50,567 bases of DNA from Desulfurococcales archaeon (GTDB taxonomy: Archaea; Thermoproteota; Thermoprotei_A; Sulfolobales; Acidilobaceae), in NCBI GenBank assembly GCA_015521705.1, contig WANR01000015.1, positions 1-50,567 of the forward strand. The letters run 5' to 3'. Below, piece after piece: positions 43,840-50,567 of the stretch (positions are counted from its first letter, which is position 1; each line of letters opens with the position of its first letter). A model generated the notes under the pieces. That model saw nothing but the letters and a program-made list of their open reading frames with translations. It was not told the DNA's origin and made no database searches. Both the position numbers and the translations under genes were made by a program.

Positions 43840-44580
43840 TTACTCTTGTTTCTCGCTTCCAGCCTCCTCCTTTTTGCCGGCCTCCTTCTCTTCCTCGGGG
43901 TACTCTATCTTTATTGAGAGCGTTAGAGTTTTGGGCTTGAATAGGTCGTAGATGTCGCGTGATAGGAGCTGTAGCCTGCTCTCTAGGTCATTTATGCCCA
44001 GCACAGCCTGCGGGAGCTCTATCCTTATACCGCCATCCTGCCTCCTAGCCCTGATCTCCTCCCTTGACAGGCCCAGCCACTTAGACGCTAGATAAGACAC
44101 CTTGTCGTTGAGGGACTCCAGCTTTGCCACCACTTCCAGCTCTATTTTCAGGGTTTTACCTGCGAGTGGATGGTTAAAGTCTATGAAGGCAAAACGCTCC
44201 GTTAACCTGGTGATCCTACCCACCCTGCCCCCGATCTCCACTTCCTGGCCTATGCGTGGGGGTATGTTGTGCCTCCTGAGCTGCTTTATGGGCACCCTTA
44301 TGACTAGGCCCTCCGATCTCTCGCCATAAGCCTTGCTCGGAGGCGCCTCTATAACCCTCTTTTCCCCCACATCCATGGTTCTCAAAGCTTCGTCAACCGC
44401 TTCTAACAGCTTTGTCTTTCCCAGGACTATCAGGGTCTCCCCGTATCTCCTCGATGGGTCGAAGATCCCAGCCTTCCTGGCCACTTCCTCCCTAGTGGTA
44501 TCGTGGACCACTTCTCTGCCAGCATCCAGCACTTTGATCGTGTAGTGTACCAGCACGAAGTCTCCCTCGTTTAACGGCAT
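43840..44580 (-). CDS. FKBP-type peptidyl-prolyl isomerase (SlyD-like, long)
   Basis: The 246-residue protein opens with GDFVLVHYTIKVLDAGREVVHDT and has GETLIVLGKTKLLEAVDEALRTMDVGEKRVIEAPPSKAYGERSEGLV, with an insert-in-flap chaperone domain (QEVEIGGRVGRITRL) before FIDFNHPLAGKTLKIELEV. A C-terminal extension of about 90 residues ends in a Lys/Glu-rich tail, as in long archaeal FKBPs. It assists proline isomerisation and folding in the cytoplasm. It ends four bases upstream of the Nip7 gene and is transcribed after the NSUN and Nip7 genes. Confidence 0.88.
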   Translation of the reverse strand: MPLNEGDFVLVHYTIKVLDAGREVVHDTTREEVARKAGIFDPSRRYGETLIVLGKTKLLEAVDEALRTMDVGEKRVIEAPPSKAYGERSEGLVIRVPIKQLRRHNIPPRIGQEVEIGGRVGRITRLTERFAFIDFNHPLAGKTLKIELEVVAKLESLNDKVSYLASKWLGLSREEIRARRQDGGIRIELPQAVLGINDLESRLQLLSRDIYDLFKPKTLTLSIKIEYPEEEKEAGKKEEAGSEKQE

Positions 44581-44583
44581 CGC

Positions 44584-45099
44584 TCATCCCCCCCTCCTTA
44601 GGTACCACCCTAAGTCCTTGACGGGTTCGACAATCTTAAAGCTGATCCCTCTACTCTCCACCACAGCACCGCTGCCCCAGCCCAGAGCTTCGCCAGCCTC
44701 GTTTACAACAGGGCGAAGCCCCGGAAGCCACTTGACCAAGTGATCCTCGTGGACTCTTCTCCCGTAAAGGAAGAATCTCTCCCCCTCACTATCTACCACT
44801 ATGCAGTCTACGCCGTGGCCGCATAGCCTTGAAAGCCTCTGGCTTAGGGCTAGGCTAGGCGTGAAAGAGAACTCCTCTATATAGCCTATATAGAACCCGG
44901 CAGCATAAACGGAGCCACCGACCACGCCCAGCGACTGAAGGATCTTGAGAGGCACATCGAAGACGTCAAAGTACCTGGCCCCAGGCACTACTAGGGCCAT
45001 GGGGTTAAGGGCTATAGCCCTCACACTAACGCCTAGAGACGACGCGAAGGCTTCCAGCAGCCTGTATTCCCTCCTAGTGAGGTTCCTCAAAGCAGCCAC
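44584..45099 (-). CDS. Nip7-like PUA-domain RNA-binding protein
   Basis: The 171-residue protein has an N-terminal alpha/beta domain and a C-terminal PUA domain (FFLYGRRVHEDHLVKWLPGLRPVVNEAGEALGWGSGAV) matching Nip7, a factor for 60S/27S rRNA processing. Archaeal Nip7 inhibits exosome activity in vitro. It sits between the RNA methyltransferase and the FKBP gene with gaps of three bases, so the three form one operon. Confidence 0.8.
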   Translation of the reverse strand: MAALRNLTRREYRLLEAFASSLGVSVRAIALNPMALVVPGARYFDVFDVPLKILQSLGVVGGSVYAAGFYIGYIEEFSFTPSLALSQRLSRLCGHGVDCIVVDSEGERFFLYGRRVHEDHLVKWLPGLRPVVNEAGEALGWGSGAVVESRGISFKIVEPVKDLGWYLRRGG

Positions 45100-45102
45100 T
45101 AG

Positions 45103-46188
45103 TCACACCACGGAGAGCTTACACATGAAAAAGCCCTCAGTACCCTGTATGTGGGGCCAGAACCTGACACACCTCCTAACAGATCTGTCGAACTCCACCC
45201 CCCTAAAGCCGGGTATCGCTGGAGAACCCGCCTGGACGCCCGGATCCTCCACTCTGACGTTATCATTCTCCGTCACAAGCTTATGGATCACGAGCTCCCC
45301 CTCCTCGGGGCCCAGGGAGCAGGATGCATAGACCAACACGCCGCCTCTCCTGACATGCCTCACCACGGCCCTTGCAAGCTCGTACTGCAGCCTGTGAACC
45401 TCCGCCAGGTCCTCTACCCCCCTACTATGCTTCCTAGAGGGATCCCTCCTTATAACACCCTCGCCCGTGCTGGGTGCGTCGAGCAGGACCCTGTCGGCGA
45501 CTATCCCTGGAGGCAGTTTTCTAGAGTCGGCTAGTAGGATCACGTAGTTGGAGAAGCCCATCCTTTGCATGTGCGAACGGAGAGCCCTAAGCCTCTTCCT
45601 GGACCTGTCCACAGCTATGAGAATAGATGAGTCCCTAGTGAACTGCTGTATCTGGGTAGCCTTGCCTCCAGGAGCCGCCGCTGCATCGAGTATAGTCTCG
45701 CCGGGGGCAGGATCCAGCATCTCGACGACAACCATCGACGCGGGGCCTTGAACGTAGTAGTACCCTTGGAGGTACTCGTGGGTGGATCCAAGCGAGAAGG
45801 GGGCTTCTGTCGCGTAGTAGCCATACCCGGTGAAAGGGATCTCCTCTAAGACGAAGCCCTTACCCTCAAGCCTCTCCCTTAGATGCCCACACTCGATCCT
45901 ATAACTATTGCACCTAAACGACTGAGCCATGGGCTCCTCATTAGCCTCTAGCAGCTCCCTAGCCTCCAAAGGGCCCAGTACATCTATGTACCTCTCAACG
46001 TTCTCCGGCCTATACCCATACTTCTCCGCTAGCCTGGCAGCCTCAGGGCTAGCCCTAACCCTGAAGACTACCGAGTCAACACTACTCCATGAAGCCACAG
46101 CAGCGACCCTTAAAGACAAATTACACAGAAGCTCTTTTATTAGCCGCCCTGCCGCTCGATAGGCGTCCAGACCCTCCACAAGGAACAC
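45103..46188 (-). CDS. NOL1/NOP2/Sun-family RNA cytosine-5 methyltransferase
   Basis: The 361-residue protein has motif I ILDAAAAPGGKATQI (166-180), acidic AVDRSRKRL (192-200), LLDAPSTGEGVIRRDP (235-250; motif IV) and VLVYASCSLGPEE (284-296; motif VI with nucleophilic Cys290). The motif IV cysteine in the DAPCSG consensus is Ser240 here. That residue normally helps release the product, so turnover might differ. An N-terminal PUA-like segment may bind RNA. It starts at GTG 46188 (GTG 46179 also possible) and leads the operon with Nip7 and FKBP. Confidence 0.85.
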   Translation of the reverse strand: MFLVEGLDAYRAAGRLIKELLCNLSLRVAAVASWSSVDSVVFRVRASPEAARLAEKYGYRPENVERYIDVLGPLEARELLEANEEPMAQSFRCNSYRIECGHLRERLEGKGFVLEEIPFTGYGYYATEAPFSLGSTHEYLQGYYYVQGPASMVVVEMLDPAPGETILDAAAAPGGKATQIQQFTRDSSILIAVDRSRKRLRALRSHMQRMGFSNYVILLADSRKLPPGIVADRVLLDAPSTGEGVIRRDPSRKHSRGVEDLAEVHRLQYELARAVVRHVRRGGVLVYASCSLGPEEGELVIHKLVTENDNVRVEDPGVQAGSPAIPGFRGVEFDRSVRRCVRFWPHIQGTEGFFMCKLSVV

Positions 46189-46451
46189 TGCCCTTTGCGG
46201 CTATTTGAGGCCTCATGGCCACAATAGAGGCAAAACAGGGGGAAGACGGCGCCTGAGCGGCGCCTGGATTCATCGTTTTGGCCCGGCATACTTGGATTAA
46301 CGGGGTCAGGCTAGAACTGCTATTCCCTCTGGAAAGCGGATCGCCGTCCATGAACGTGGAGAGGTGTCTTATACTGCGCTAGTGGGAAACGCTGGAGCCG
46401 GGAAACCAAAATAGGTGGGCCGCTTTAACTTCATAGAGTGGTGCAGTCACG
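46189..46451. other. Intergenic region between NSUN and DUF357 genes
   Basis: Divergent spacer without a gene. A 6-bp stem GGCGCC-TGAGC-GGCGCC lies at 46248-46264. No TATA box is convincing. Confidence 0.3.
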
Positions 46452-47168
46452 TTGAGTGAGGATGCTGGTGAGAGGGCTAGGCGCTACATAGTGAATCTTA
46501 AGAAGGCTTTGGAGAAGCTGGGCGAGCAGTGGATGCACAAGGCTGCGGGAGAACTGAAGGTGGATAGGCTTATAGACGCTGTTAAGAGGTACCTGAGAGA
46601 CGCTGAATACTACCTGAATAAGGGTGATAGGGAGACAGCACTCGTGGCAGCGTCTTATGCGGAAGGCCTATTGGACTCCCTCAACTACCTGGGTCTGGCG
46701 GAGATAGAGTGGCCCCGTGGGTCTACAAGGCAGGAGCCTCTTGTCTTTCTTGGGGGCACCTTCGACTTGCTGCATCCCGGCCATATAGAATTGTTAAAGT
46801 ACGCGTCCAGCCTGGGCAAACTATACGTAGTCGTGGCCAGGGATGTTAATGTGGAGAGGCTAAAGGGTAAGAAGCCCGTGCTCAGCGAGAAAGATAGGCT
46901 AAGCCTGGTGTCCTCCATAAGGTACGTCTACAAGGCCATGCTGGGGGACAAGGAGGATCTCTTCAAATCCGTGGAGAGGATAGGCCCCGACATAATAGTT
47001 TTGGGCCCGGACCAGATGTTCGACGAGAGGGAAGTAGAAAAGATAGCAGAGCAGAGGACAGGGAAGAAAGTGAAGGTCATCCGGTACCCATTCAAGAGCC
47101 CGTTCTCTGGGGGCCTAAAGGGATCAAGCGACATCGTGAGTATTATATGTAAGAGGTGCAATCAGTAA
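46452..47168 (+). CDS. DUF357-cytidylyltransferase fusion protein
   Basis: The N-terminal 90 residues are a helical DUF357 domain (LKKALEKLGEQW, then YLRDAEYYLNKGDRETALVAASYAEGLLDSLNY). From about residue 97 a nucleotidyltransferase domain begins with VFLGGTFDLLHPGHIELL and continues to SGGLKGSSDIV. The HxGH motif is that of enzymes making CDP-alcohols or FAD. Archaeal FAD synthetases are related. The substrate is unknown. The TTG start at 46452 is without a strong SD. Its 3' end overlaps endonuclease V convergently by 26 bases. Confidence 0.8.
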   Translation: MSEDAGERARRYIVNLKKALEKLGEQWMHKAAGELKVDRLIDAVKRYLRDAEYYLNKGDRETALVAASYAEGLLDSLNYLGLAEIEWPRGSTRQEPLVFLGGTFDLLHPGHIELLKYASSLGKLYVVVARDVNVERLKGKKPVLSEKDRLSLVSSIRYVYKAMLGDKEDLFKSVERIGPDIIVLGPDQMFDEREVEKIAEQRTGKKVKVIRYPFKSPFSGGLKGSSDIVSIICKRCNQ

Positions 47169-47898
47169 TCCTCAAGCCGCCCCCATGTACTGCTGCCAAG
47201 TCATGCTTGATCCTCTTGCTCAGGCTATCAGCTATCCTCAGGGGCTCAGGTAGTCTGCGGCCCTTAACCATGCCCTTCACAAGGCGTGACGCGGAGGATA
47301 GAGAGACCCCATGGCCTGGGCTCACATAGATCCTGGAGCCCCCAGCAACTATCACCTCGCCCACGGGCCCACTCTCAGAGACTAGGAGGATCCTCCCAGA
47401 GACCTCTTCCTCTCTCCCGTGAAGCCTCTTCTTTGCAACACCTATGCTAGGGATCCCGAAAACAACACCCACATGACTCGCTATTCCCAGGCCCCTTGGA
47501 TGAGACACTCCATGACCATCGACAAGCAGAAGATCCGGCCTGACCCTCGACAGAAGCTTCTTCAAAGCCGGCGCTAGAACAGCCATCTCCCTAAAGGCCA
47601 AAAGCCCCGGTATGTAGGGGACACAAATACTCCTGGTAGCGGCAAAACACGCTAGGGGCTTAAAACCCGGATAGGAAAGAGCCACCGCAACCCCGACACC
47701 GGCCTCCGACCCTCCATACCTCTTATACGCCACGTCGAGGCCCACTACAATCCTTATGGGACCATAAATATCGCTCAACACAAGCCTAGACCTAAGAGTC
47801 TGCTGGGCCCTCTCAGCCTTCTCTACGCTAAACCTCTTCCTCACCAAACCGCATTCATCAAAGCTCACGACGGTACCACTCCCCCATGCCAGGGACAC
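47143..47898 (-). CDS. nfi: Endonuclease V
   Basis: The 251-residue protein carries the family motifs VVGLDVAYK (first catalytic Asp), CVPYIPGLLAFRE (with Tyr and Glu of the wedge and active site), LLVDGHGVSHPRGLGIASHVGV (catalytic Asp and His) and SPGHGVSLSSA. It nicks DNA, or RNA in some members, next to deaminated adenine (inosine), a repair function important in hot environments where deamination is fast. GTG 47898 is the outermost start; GTG 47868 is likely because GGGGGAGTGG precedes it. Confidence 0.9.
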   Translation of the reverse strand: MSLAWGSGTVVSFDECGLVRKRFSVEKAERAQQTLRSRLVLSDIYGPIRIVVGLDVAYKRYGGSEAGVGVAVALSYPGFKPLACFAATRSICVPYIPGLLAFREMAVLAPALKKLLSRVRPDLLLVDGHGVSHPRGLGIASHVGVVFGIPSIGVAKKRLHGREEEVSGRILLVSESGPVGEVIVAGGSRIYVSPGHGVSLSSASRLVKGMVKGRRLPEPLRIADSLSKRIKHDLAAVHGGGLRITDCTSYI

Positions 47899-48149
47899 AG
47901 GGACGGGGCAGGCTTCGAGGATCCTTCAAAAGCCTACACCACGATATACTCGTTAAAGAGCCTTAAACGGTTATAATAACTCCAGGGCTAATTGATACAT
48001 CAATACTTAACGGCCGGCCTCAGCCGGCTTCTAGTCCAGAAGAGCTCCTGGAAACCCGGGGGGAGCCCTAACCATATTAGAATGGGCAGTTTCATAATAC
48101 CTCGCGGCGCTTGATAGGTATTGGCCAGCCGTGGAGGGGGTGACCTCTG
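47899..48149. other. Divergent intergenic region between nfi and rtcA
   Basis: The region holds promoters for both genes and no gene of its own. It includes a GC-rich near-palindrome GCCGGCCTCAGCCGGC at about 48013-48028. Confidence 0.3.
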
Positions 48150-49220
48150 GTGAAGCTTGTAAGCATTGATGGATCGATGGGTGAGGGCGGCGGCCAGATA
48201 CTGAGAACCTCTGTCTCTCTGGCGGCGGTTCTAGGTTTGCCTATCCGGGTCTATAATATTAGGGCTAAGAGGAAGAATCCTGGTCTAAGGCCCCAGCATT
48301 TGAACGCCATAAGGGCTATAGCAGAGATTAGTGGGGGCAGGCTTGTGGGAGCTGAGATCGGTAGTACCGTCATAGAGTTCTATCCGGGAGAGATCCGTGG
48401 GGGCAGATACGTGATTAACATAGGAACAGCTGGTAGCGTGACGCTGGTCCTCCAAGCATTGATCCCTGTAATGGGCTTCGCGCCCTCAAGGATAAGTGTC
48501 AGGATCATGGGGGGTACAGACGTGCCCATGTCGCCCACCATAGACTATTTCAGGGAAGTCTTCACACCCCTACTCGAGCGCTGCGGGCTTAGAGTGGAGA
48601 TAAGTCTTCTACGTAGAGGCCACTACCCGCGTGGAGGCGGAATAGTCGAGGCCAAAGTTGAGGAGCCTCCGGGCAGCTTGAAACCAGTAAACCTGGAGGA
48701 GAGGGGGAGCCTTCTCGAGATTAGGGGCAGGAGCCATGCAGTGAGGCTACCCTCCCACGTGGCTTCAAGGCAGGCACTCTCAGCACGCGGCATTCTAGAG
48801 AGAGAGCTGGGACGAGAAGCGCTCATAGAGGAGGAATGGTACGCGCCAGGCAGGGATCCCCACCTGGGGCCGGGTAGTGGGATAACTCTATGGGCCGTTT
48901 TCTCTAACTCCATCATGGGGTCGGATGCCCTGGGAGAAAGGGGTAAGCCCGCCGAGAGGGTTGGAGAAGAGGCGGCTAGGAAGCTAGTAGAGGATGTGAG
49001 GACGGGTACAAGCCTTGACAGGCACGCTTCAGACATGCTACCGTTATACGCAGCCCTAGCCAGGGGGGAGTCTAGGCTGACGGGTAGCAGGCTGACAATG
49101 CACGCTATTACTGTTTTCAAACTGCTGGAACTGATCATGGAGGGGTTCGAATATAATATTGAAGGATCCCAGAACGAGCCGTTCAGGGCTGTTATACGAG
49201 GCGCGGGGATCCAGCGCTAG
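48150..49220 (+). CDS. rtcA: RNA 3'-terminal phosphate cyclase
   Basis: The 356-residue protein has IDGSMGEGGGQILRTSVSLAA at the start, RKNPGLRPQHLNAIRA, GTAGSVTLVLQALIPV and, near the end, SLDRHASDMLPLYAALA with the nucleophilic His that is adenylylated. It converts 3'-phosphates on RNA to 2',3'-cyclic phosphates with ATP, in RNA repair or end protection. GTG 48150 is used. No RtcB lies in the window. Confidence 0.93.
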   Translation: MKLVSIDGSMGEGGGQILRTSVSLAAVLGLPIRVYNIRAKRKNPGLRPQHLNAIRAIAEISGGRLVGAEIGSTVIEFYPGEIRGGRYVINIGTAGSVTLVLQALIPVMGFAPSRISVRIMGGTDVPMSPTIDYFREVFTPLLERCGLRVEISLLRRGHYPRGGGIVEAKVEEPPGSLKPVNLEERGSLLEIRGRSHAVRLPSHVASRQALSARGILERELGREALIEEEWYAPGRDPHLGPGSGITLWAVFSNSIMGSDALGERGKPAERVGEEAARKLVEDVRTGTSLDRHASDMLPLYAALARGESRLTGSRLTMHAITVFKLLELIMEGFEYNIEGSQNEPFRAVIRGAGIQR

Positions 49221-49261
49221 TTTCTCCCGGCCACTCCCGTTACCGGCGGGCGGCAAAGCCT

Positions 49262-49645
49262 CTACCTGGTTACTGGCGGGTAGACCATCTTGTTTCTTAC
49301 ATGCTCGGGTATCTGGCTAAGGTATTTGGAGAGGAACTCTTTATCCTCTTTCTCCCTCCTGTACTTGTCATCTATGAGGCGAGGTATCTTGTCGAGGACC
49401 GGGTACCATCTTCCACAGTTATTGCAGATCAGTAAGCCCGTAACCATTTCCCTATTGACGCACTCCCGGCACCTATCTATGGGAACTTCCTCGGCTTTCC
49501 TAGAGTATAGGCCGCACCAGTTCTTGCACCTCAGTTTATCCACGGGTGTCTCCACGGGGTCCTCCACTTCTTCTATGGTATAGTGTTCTAGGGGGAAGTG
49601 CTTGCAGTGGGGACATGCAAGGATCTCTATGAAATAGTACCTCAA
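49262..49645 (-). CDS. Trm112-like zinc-binding protein
   Basis: A protein of 127 residues starting at TTG 49645 (GGTGGG five bases upstream; the frame is open to 49729). It has FIEILACPHCKHFPLE at the N-terminus, two extra cysteine pairs (LRCKNWCGL and DRCRECVN) and LLICNNCGRWYPVLDKIPRLIDD, the Trm112 pattern. Trm112 activates several RNA and protein methyltransferases by binding them. The extra cysteines suggest an additional zinc site. Confidence 0.75.
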   Translation of the reverse strand: MRYYFIEILACPHCKHFPLEHYTIEEVEDPVETPVDKLRCKNWCGLYSRKAEEVPIDRCRECVNREMVTGLLICNNCGRWYPVLDKIPRLIDDKYRREKEDKEFLSKYLSQIPEHVRNKMVYPPVTR

Positions 49646-49885
49646 GCCGGCCCACCGGTGACTAGCCCGCCTCCCAGATCGTGAGAGTAATTGGCGGCTC
49701 ATAATATAGCTTAGCACGAGAGCAACCACCCCGAGAGAAGCAGTCCTGACAGGACCCTAGTGCTTTAATAGCGGCGCCACGCCTCATATCCCAGGTACCT
49801 GGCTACTCTAGACACTAGCCGCGCACCATCACTTATTATCCTATCCCGGGGAGACTTCATAAGGGGGTCTTGAGGGGTTAAGGGA

Positions 49886-50567
49886 ATGGCTAGGCTTTTC
49901 GGTACTGACGGTGTTAGGGGCGTTGTCGGGTCGGAGCTAACTCCTGAGCTAGCGTTAAGGCTTGGGAGAGCGATAGGTGTGGTGTTCGGGAAGGGTTCTA
50001 GGATCTTGCTGGGTAGGGATGTAAGGGCTGGCGGCGACCTACTCGCAAAGGCTGTGGCCTCGGGGCTGCAGGCTGAGATGGTTAAGGTGTATAATGCCGG
50101 GCTTCTCCCGACGCCAGCCCTACAGTACATGGTCAAGAGCGAGGGATTCGATGGGGGGGTCATGATCACGGCCAGCCACAACCCGCCCGAATACAATGGG
50201 ATAAAGGTCGTTGACAGCGACGGGATAGAAATATCTAGGGAGAAAGAGAGGGTTATAGAAGAGCACTACTTCAAAGGCACAGCCTCCGTGACAGAGTGGA
50301 GGGCTCTAGTGGCTAGCGAAGCGCTCCACACCGGAGCACTCGAAAGGTATATTGAGGCCATCATCCAACACGTGGACCCCCAGGTAATAGCCAAGAGAGG
50401 GTTCAAAGTAGTCGTCGACTGTGCTAACAGCGTGGGGGCCCTAGTCACGCCCAAGCTACTCTCACTACTTAAAGCTAAACCCATCACAATCAACTGCGAC
50501 CTGAACCCCGAATTCCCCGGCAGAGAGCCAGAGCCCACCCCCGACAGCCTTAGGCTAGCATCCCTGC
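49886..50567 (+). CDS. Phosphohexomutase (phosphoglucosamine/phosphomannomutase family), N-terminal part
   Basis: Only the first 227 codons are in the window. They show RLFGTDGVRGVVGSELTP at the N-terminus and the phosphoserine loop VMITASHNPPEYNGIK (Ser97), the active-site serine that is phosphorylated. LLGRDVRAGG is the second conserved segment. The opening FGTDGVRG favours phosphoglucosamine mutase or an archaeal phosphomannomutase/phosphoglucomutase, which cannot be separated without the rest. ATG 49886 follows GGGGTTAAGGG. It is truncated only by the window boundary. Confidence 0.9.
   Translation, partial: MARLFGTDGVRGVVGSELTPELALRLGRAIGVVFGKGSRILLGRDVRAGGDLLAKAVASGLQAEMVKVYNAGLLPTPALQYMVKSEGFDGGVMITASHNPPEYNGIKVVDSDGIEISREKERVIEEHYFKGTASVTEWRALVASEALHTGALERYIEAIIQHVDPQVIAKRGFKVVVDCANSVGALVTPKLLSLLKAKPITINCDLNPEFPGREPEPTPDSLRLASL

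Noticed and set aside
46248-46264. GGCGCC hairpin as a transcription terminator
   Set aside because: There is no following T-run, and it lies upstream of both divergent genes, where a terminator is not expected.

Overview
The window reads as the chromosome of a hyperthermophilic crenarchaeon. The RNA polymerase genes are archaeal (undivided rpoB, split rpoA1/rpoA2, rpoH), and there is an archaeal SRP54, Nog1, NMN adenylyltransferase, proteasome beta subunit and a tRNA gene that appears to carry a non-canonical intron. Arginine is mostly AGG/AGA, isoleucine often ATA, and GTG and TTG starts are common. A cytochrome c maturation system points to a respiring organism. An Aeropyrum-like member of the Desulfurococcales is my best guess, but this is an inference without any database search.

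Layout. 1-1.3 kb: AT-rich accessory DNA with a CRISPR-like repeat pair and a vapBC toxin-antitoxin locus flanked by a 16-bp direct repeat. 1.5-3.8 kb: PfkB-type kinase, a membrane-anchored nuclease and a BtuF-like corrinoid-binding protein without a signal peptide. 3.9-6.0 kb: a two-subunit B12-dependent acyl-CoA mutase whose substrate-pocket residues look like isobutyryl-CoA mutase. 6-10.9 kb: accessory region with a PD-(D/E)XK-like protein, two coupled small unknown genes, a PEBP protein, an orphan DNA methyltransferase, a decayed surface-protein tail and a UPF0175/DUF3368 toxin-antitoxin pair whose toxin is frameshifted. 10.9-11.4 kb: no gene, but nested hairpins that may be an RNA. 11.4-12.7 kb: an M20 peptidase homologue with substituted metal ligands.

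12.9-21.8 kb: the cytochrome c maturation region. ccmA-ccmB-(thioredoxin-CcdA fusion)-ccmF-meaB run on the minus strand, diverging from a Bat-type regulator, ccmC and a CxxxY-type ccmE. 21.8-25.2 kb: YbaK-type deacylase, branched-chain aminotransferase, SPOUT methyltransferase-like gene and SRP54. 25.4-30.7 kb: the most unusual part. It holds a tiny zinc ribbon, a His-rich four-helix membrane protein, an HTH regulator with direct-repeat operators, a 38-bp perfect inverted repeat, two AT-rich secreted proteins (one frameshifted), and an ABC exporter with its own small anchored extracytoplasmic protein. I regard this as a candidate undescribed secretion, surface-remodelling or antagonism locus.

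30.7-41.9 kb: housekeeping information-processing block on the minus strand (nadM, rpoH-rpoB-rpoA1-rpoA2-rpl30e-nusA-rps12, a bifunctional-nuclease family gene, and a proteasome beta subunit lacking the catalytic Thr). 42.0-50.6 kb: TFB-like zinc-ribbon protein coupled to Nog1, tRNA-Lys(UUU), FKBP isomerase, Nip7, an NSUN-type RNA methyltransferase, a DUF357-nucleotidyltransferase fusion, endonuclease V, RNA 3'-phosphate cyclase, a Trm112-like zinc protein, and the start of a phosphohexomutase cut by the window edge.

Most protein calls rest on motif recognition by eye. Start codons were chosen from Shine-Dalgarno or TATA spacing where the sequence allowed it.
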